DNA of 64,000 bases from NCBI GenBank assembly GCA_014490595.1, contig CP061031.1, forward strand, positions 1,922,001-1,986,000. Reading direction: 5' to 3'. Each line of letters opens with the position of its first letter. Position 1 is the first letter of the stretch. A program made the position numbers and the translations under genes. The notes under the pieces were generated by a model. The model was not told the origin of the DNA, made no database searches, and was given only the letters and a program-made list of their open reading frames with translations. Source of the DNA: Corynebacterium wankanglinii (GTDB taxonomy: Bacteria > Actinomycetota > Actinomycetes > Mycobacteriales > Mycobacteriaceae). Positions 62,607-64,000 of the stretch are shown piece after piece.

Positions 62607-63917
62607 ATGCTTGAACGCACACTGGTGTTCGTCGACACGTCATACCTGCTTGCGAGCTTTTACAACTCGTGGGAAATCGGCGCACGCGCACAGTTAGAAA
62701 TTGATTTGCCGGAGGTTGTGGCGACCCTCGGCAAAATGATCACGACCCAACTCAACCAACCCATCCACCGCCAATTCTGGTACGACGGCATCCCCGACTC
62801 CGGCCCGCACCGCTACCAGCGCGCCCTGCGCACCTGCGACGGCGTGCAACTGCGCACCGGCCAACTCATCGAATGGGGTGAGCGCCGCACCCAGAAGGGC
62901 GTGGACACCCGCCTCGTTGCCGACCTCGTGGTTAACGGCATGAGCGAAAAATTCACCGACTTCGTGCTGGTCTCCGGCGACGCGGACATGATCCCCGGCG
63001 TCGAAGAAGTGACCAGCCGCGGCGCTCGCATGCACCTCTACGGCTTCGGCTGGGACTCCATGTCCTCCGCCCTGCGGCACGCGTGCGACAGCACCACCAT
63101 CCTCGACCCGCGCGAGGACTTCGCAGAGGCCATGCGCCTCCAGGTCCTCGAGGGTCCACTACCGCCGAGCATCAGGGAGCGCCCGCTTAGCGACGCGGCT
63201 CCGCTCGACGAAGCCGACGGCCCCACCGCCGTCCCCGGGTTGGGACCCGACCCGCTCCGGCCAGACGCGGAGGAGACCACCGTCGGCGACGCGAAAGCCG
63301 CGAACGACGCCGCCCAGACACCTGCTTCGGAGCCAGCTGCCTCCGAAGCGGCAGAGAAGCCCGACGTCGTCGGCACACCTACCGCGCAGCAGCGGACCCA
63401 CCAGCCGGAATCCCCGGAGCTGGATGAGCCGTCCGAGGCCCAGGTCGAAGCGAACAACGAATCCAACAAGCCGGGCAACCACAACGTTTCGAGCGAGCAG
63501 AAGCGTCCTGACGCGCCTTCCCCGGCGTCTCTCGCTGGCAGTACCTCGGACGCGCCGAAACCCGGTCCGAAGCCTGCGCCCAAGCCGTCCATGATGGCGC
63601 CGCGCCGAAAGCTTCGCTCGCGCTACGTGCCACTGCCCGAGGAGGTGTGGACCTCTGCCGGATTCCAAACCCCCTACGACGTGGGCCAACAGTACGCCAC
63701 CTGGTGGTTTGAAAACGCCGCATCCAGCGAGCAGCGCGATAGTGCCCATCTCCTCTCCGGCGGCGGACTGCCCCCGGAGATCGACCGGCCGCTTTTGCAG
63801 TTTGCCTGCGAAACGTTGCACGAGTACACCCTGACCGAGACGCAGCGCGTCAACCTCCGCGACGGGTTCCACTCTGGAATCCGCGGCGTGCTCATCAACA
63901 TCCGGCGGGGCCAGTAG
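62607..63917 (+). CDS. NYN-domain protein (PIN-like)
   Basis: 436 residues, ATG behind TTAGGAG. The N-terminal NYN/LabA-like domain (about 1-175) has LVFVDTSYLL (Asp10), KGVDTRLVADLVV and VLVSGDADMIP, the acidic set of PIN-like RNases. Residues about 180-335 are a low-complexity Pro/Ala/Glu linker. A C-terminal globular block (SRYVPLPEEVWTSAG to GVLINIRRGQ) may be a helical domain binding RNA or protein; it resembles no domain I can name. Probable ribonuclease; target unknown. Confidence 0.87.
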   Translation: MLERTLVFVDTSYLLASFYNSWEIGARAQLEIDLPEVVATLGKMITTQLNQPIHRQFWYDGIPDSGPHRYQRALRTCDGVQLRTGQLIEWGERRTQKGVDTRLVADLVVNGMSEKFTDFVLVSGDADMIPGVEEVTSRGARMHLYGFGWDSMSSALRHACDSTTILDPREDFAEAMRLQVLEGPLPPSIRERPLSDAAPLDEADGPTAVPGLGPDPLRPDAEETTVGDAKAANDAAQTPASEPAASEAAEKPDVVGTPTAQQRTHQPESPELDEPSEAQVEANNESNKPGNHNVSSEQKRPDAPSPASLAGSTSDAPKPGPKPAPKPSMMAPRRKLRSRYVPLPEEVWTSAGFQTPYDVGQQYATWWFENAASSEQRDSAHLLSGGGLPPEIDRPLLQFACETLHEYTLTETQRVNLRDGFHSGIRGVLINIRRGQ

Positions 63918-63975
63918 CCCAGCGCCACCCCCGGCCCTGAGCTGGGCCGTCTGTGAGCCGACTGCGAAGGTGCGG

Positions 63976-64000
63976 TTAGTCCTCGTCCTTCACGTACTTT
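63976..64000 (-). CDS. Possible 3' end of a minus-strand gene
   Basis: A TAA on the minus strand is preceded by the acidic codons KYVKDED up to the window edge. Convergent with the NYN gene. Too short to identify. Confidence 0.3.

Overview
The window is a high-GC chromosomal segment of a Corynebacterium species. The gene order supports this: glbO / thioesterase / ettA / ssbB / CopD-CtaG; ctaD / nrdF / GntR regulator / nrdE-nrdI-nrdH / rpmJ / nadE; and pgm followed by crcB genes. The corynebacterial-type surface protein, the class F sortase and the rRNA sequences agree. The species cannot be fixed by eye.

Layout. 1-6.8 kb: 3' part of an MscS channel, truncated hemoglobin, a conserved unknown, thioesterase, EttA, SsbB and a copper/cytochrome oxidase assembly protein. 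6.87-8.1 kb: tRNA-Arg followed by a 1.1 kb, lower-GC insertion carrying one DUF3800 gene, bounded by imperfect direct repeats of the tRNA 3' end. 8.2-16.7 kb: two small acidic proteins, an MHS-family transporter, a small membrane protein with a winged-helix regulator, SDR, oligoribonuclease, tRNA-His, Old Yellow Enzyme, L,D-transpeptidase, tRNA-Lys, nicotinamidase and a DUF305 protein. 16.8-23.8 kb: class F sortase, DUF3618 protein, Bcp peroxiredoxin and a giant thioester/VaFE-repeat surface protein. 24-34.4 kb: tRNA-Leu, small membrane proteins, the lipoprotein/rdgB/rph/MBL/murI/rhomboid cluster, DUF2017 and clpS, pncB, a DinG-like helicase and a PTH2-like hydrolase. 34.5-43 kb: ctaD, the class Ib ribonucleotide reductase genes with a GntR regulator, zinc-free-type rpmJ, and nadE. 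43-50.2 kb: fructosamine kinase, ogt, two identical tRNA-Ala, DsbA-like and MauE-like proteins, pgm, an alanine/glycine symporter and four consecutive crcB genes. 50.2-53.5 kb: FtsX-type ABC exporter. 53.5-54.4 kb: non-coding repeat region. 54.4-60.3 kb: complete rRNA operon on the minus strand (16S-23S-5S in transcription order). 60.3-64 kb: YtrA-type regulator with ABC transporter, a NYN-domain protein, and possibly the last codons of a minus-strand gene.

Functional themes are NAD salvage and synthesis (pncA, pncB, nadE), deoxynucleotide supply (nrdHIEF), cell envelope (L,D-transpeptidase, murI, sortase, VaFE protein), respiratory oxidase (ctaD, CtaG domain) and RNA turnover (orn, rph).

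Six genes (ssbB, VaFE protein, rhomboid, ctaD, pgm, symporter), and probably orn, are broken by what looks like the loss of a single base, in most cases inside a G or C run. I read these as probable sequencing or assembly deletions and annotate the genes at full length. The most distinctive features are the single-gene DUF3800 island at tRNA-Arg, the paired crcB duplication that has lost its phenylalanine box, the sortase with no arginine after its catalytic cysteine, and the duplicated hairpin-bearing non-coding element downstream of the rRNA operon.
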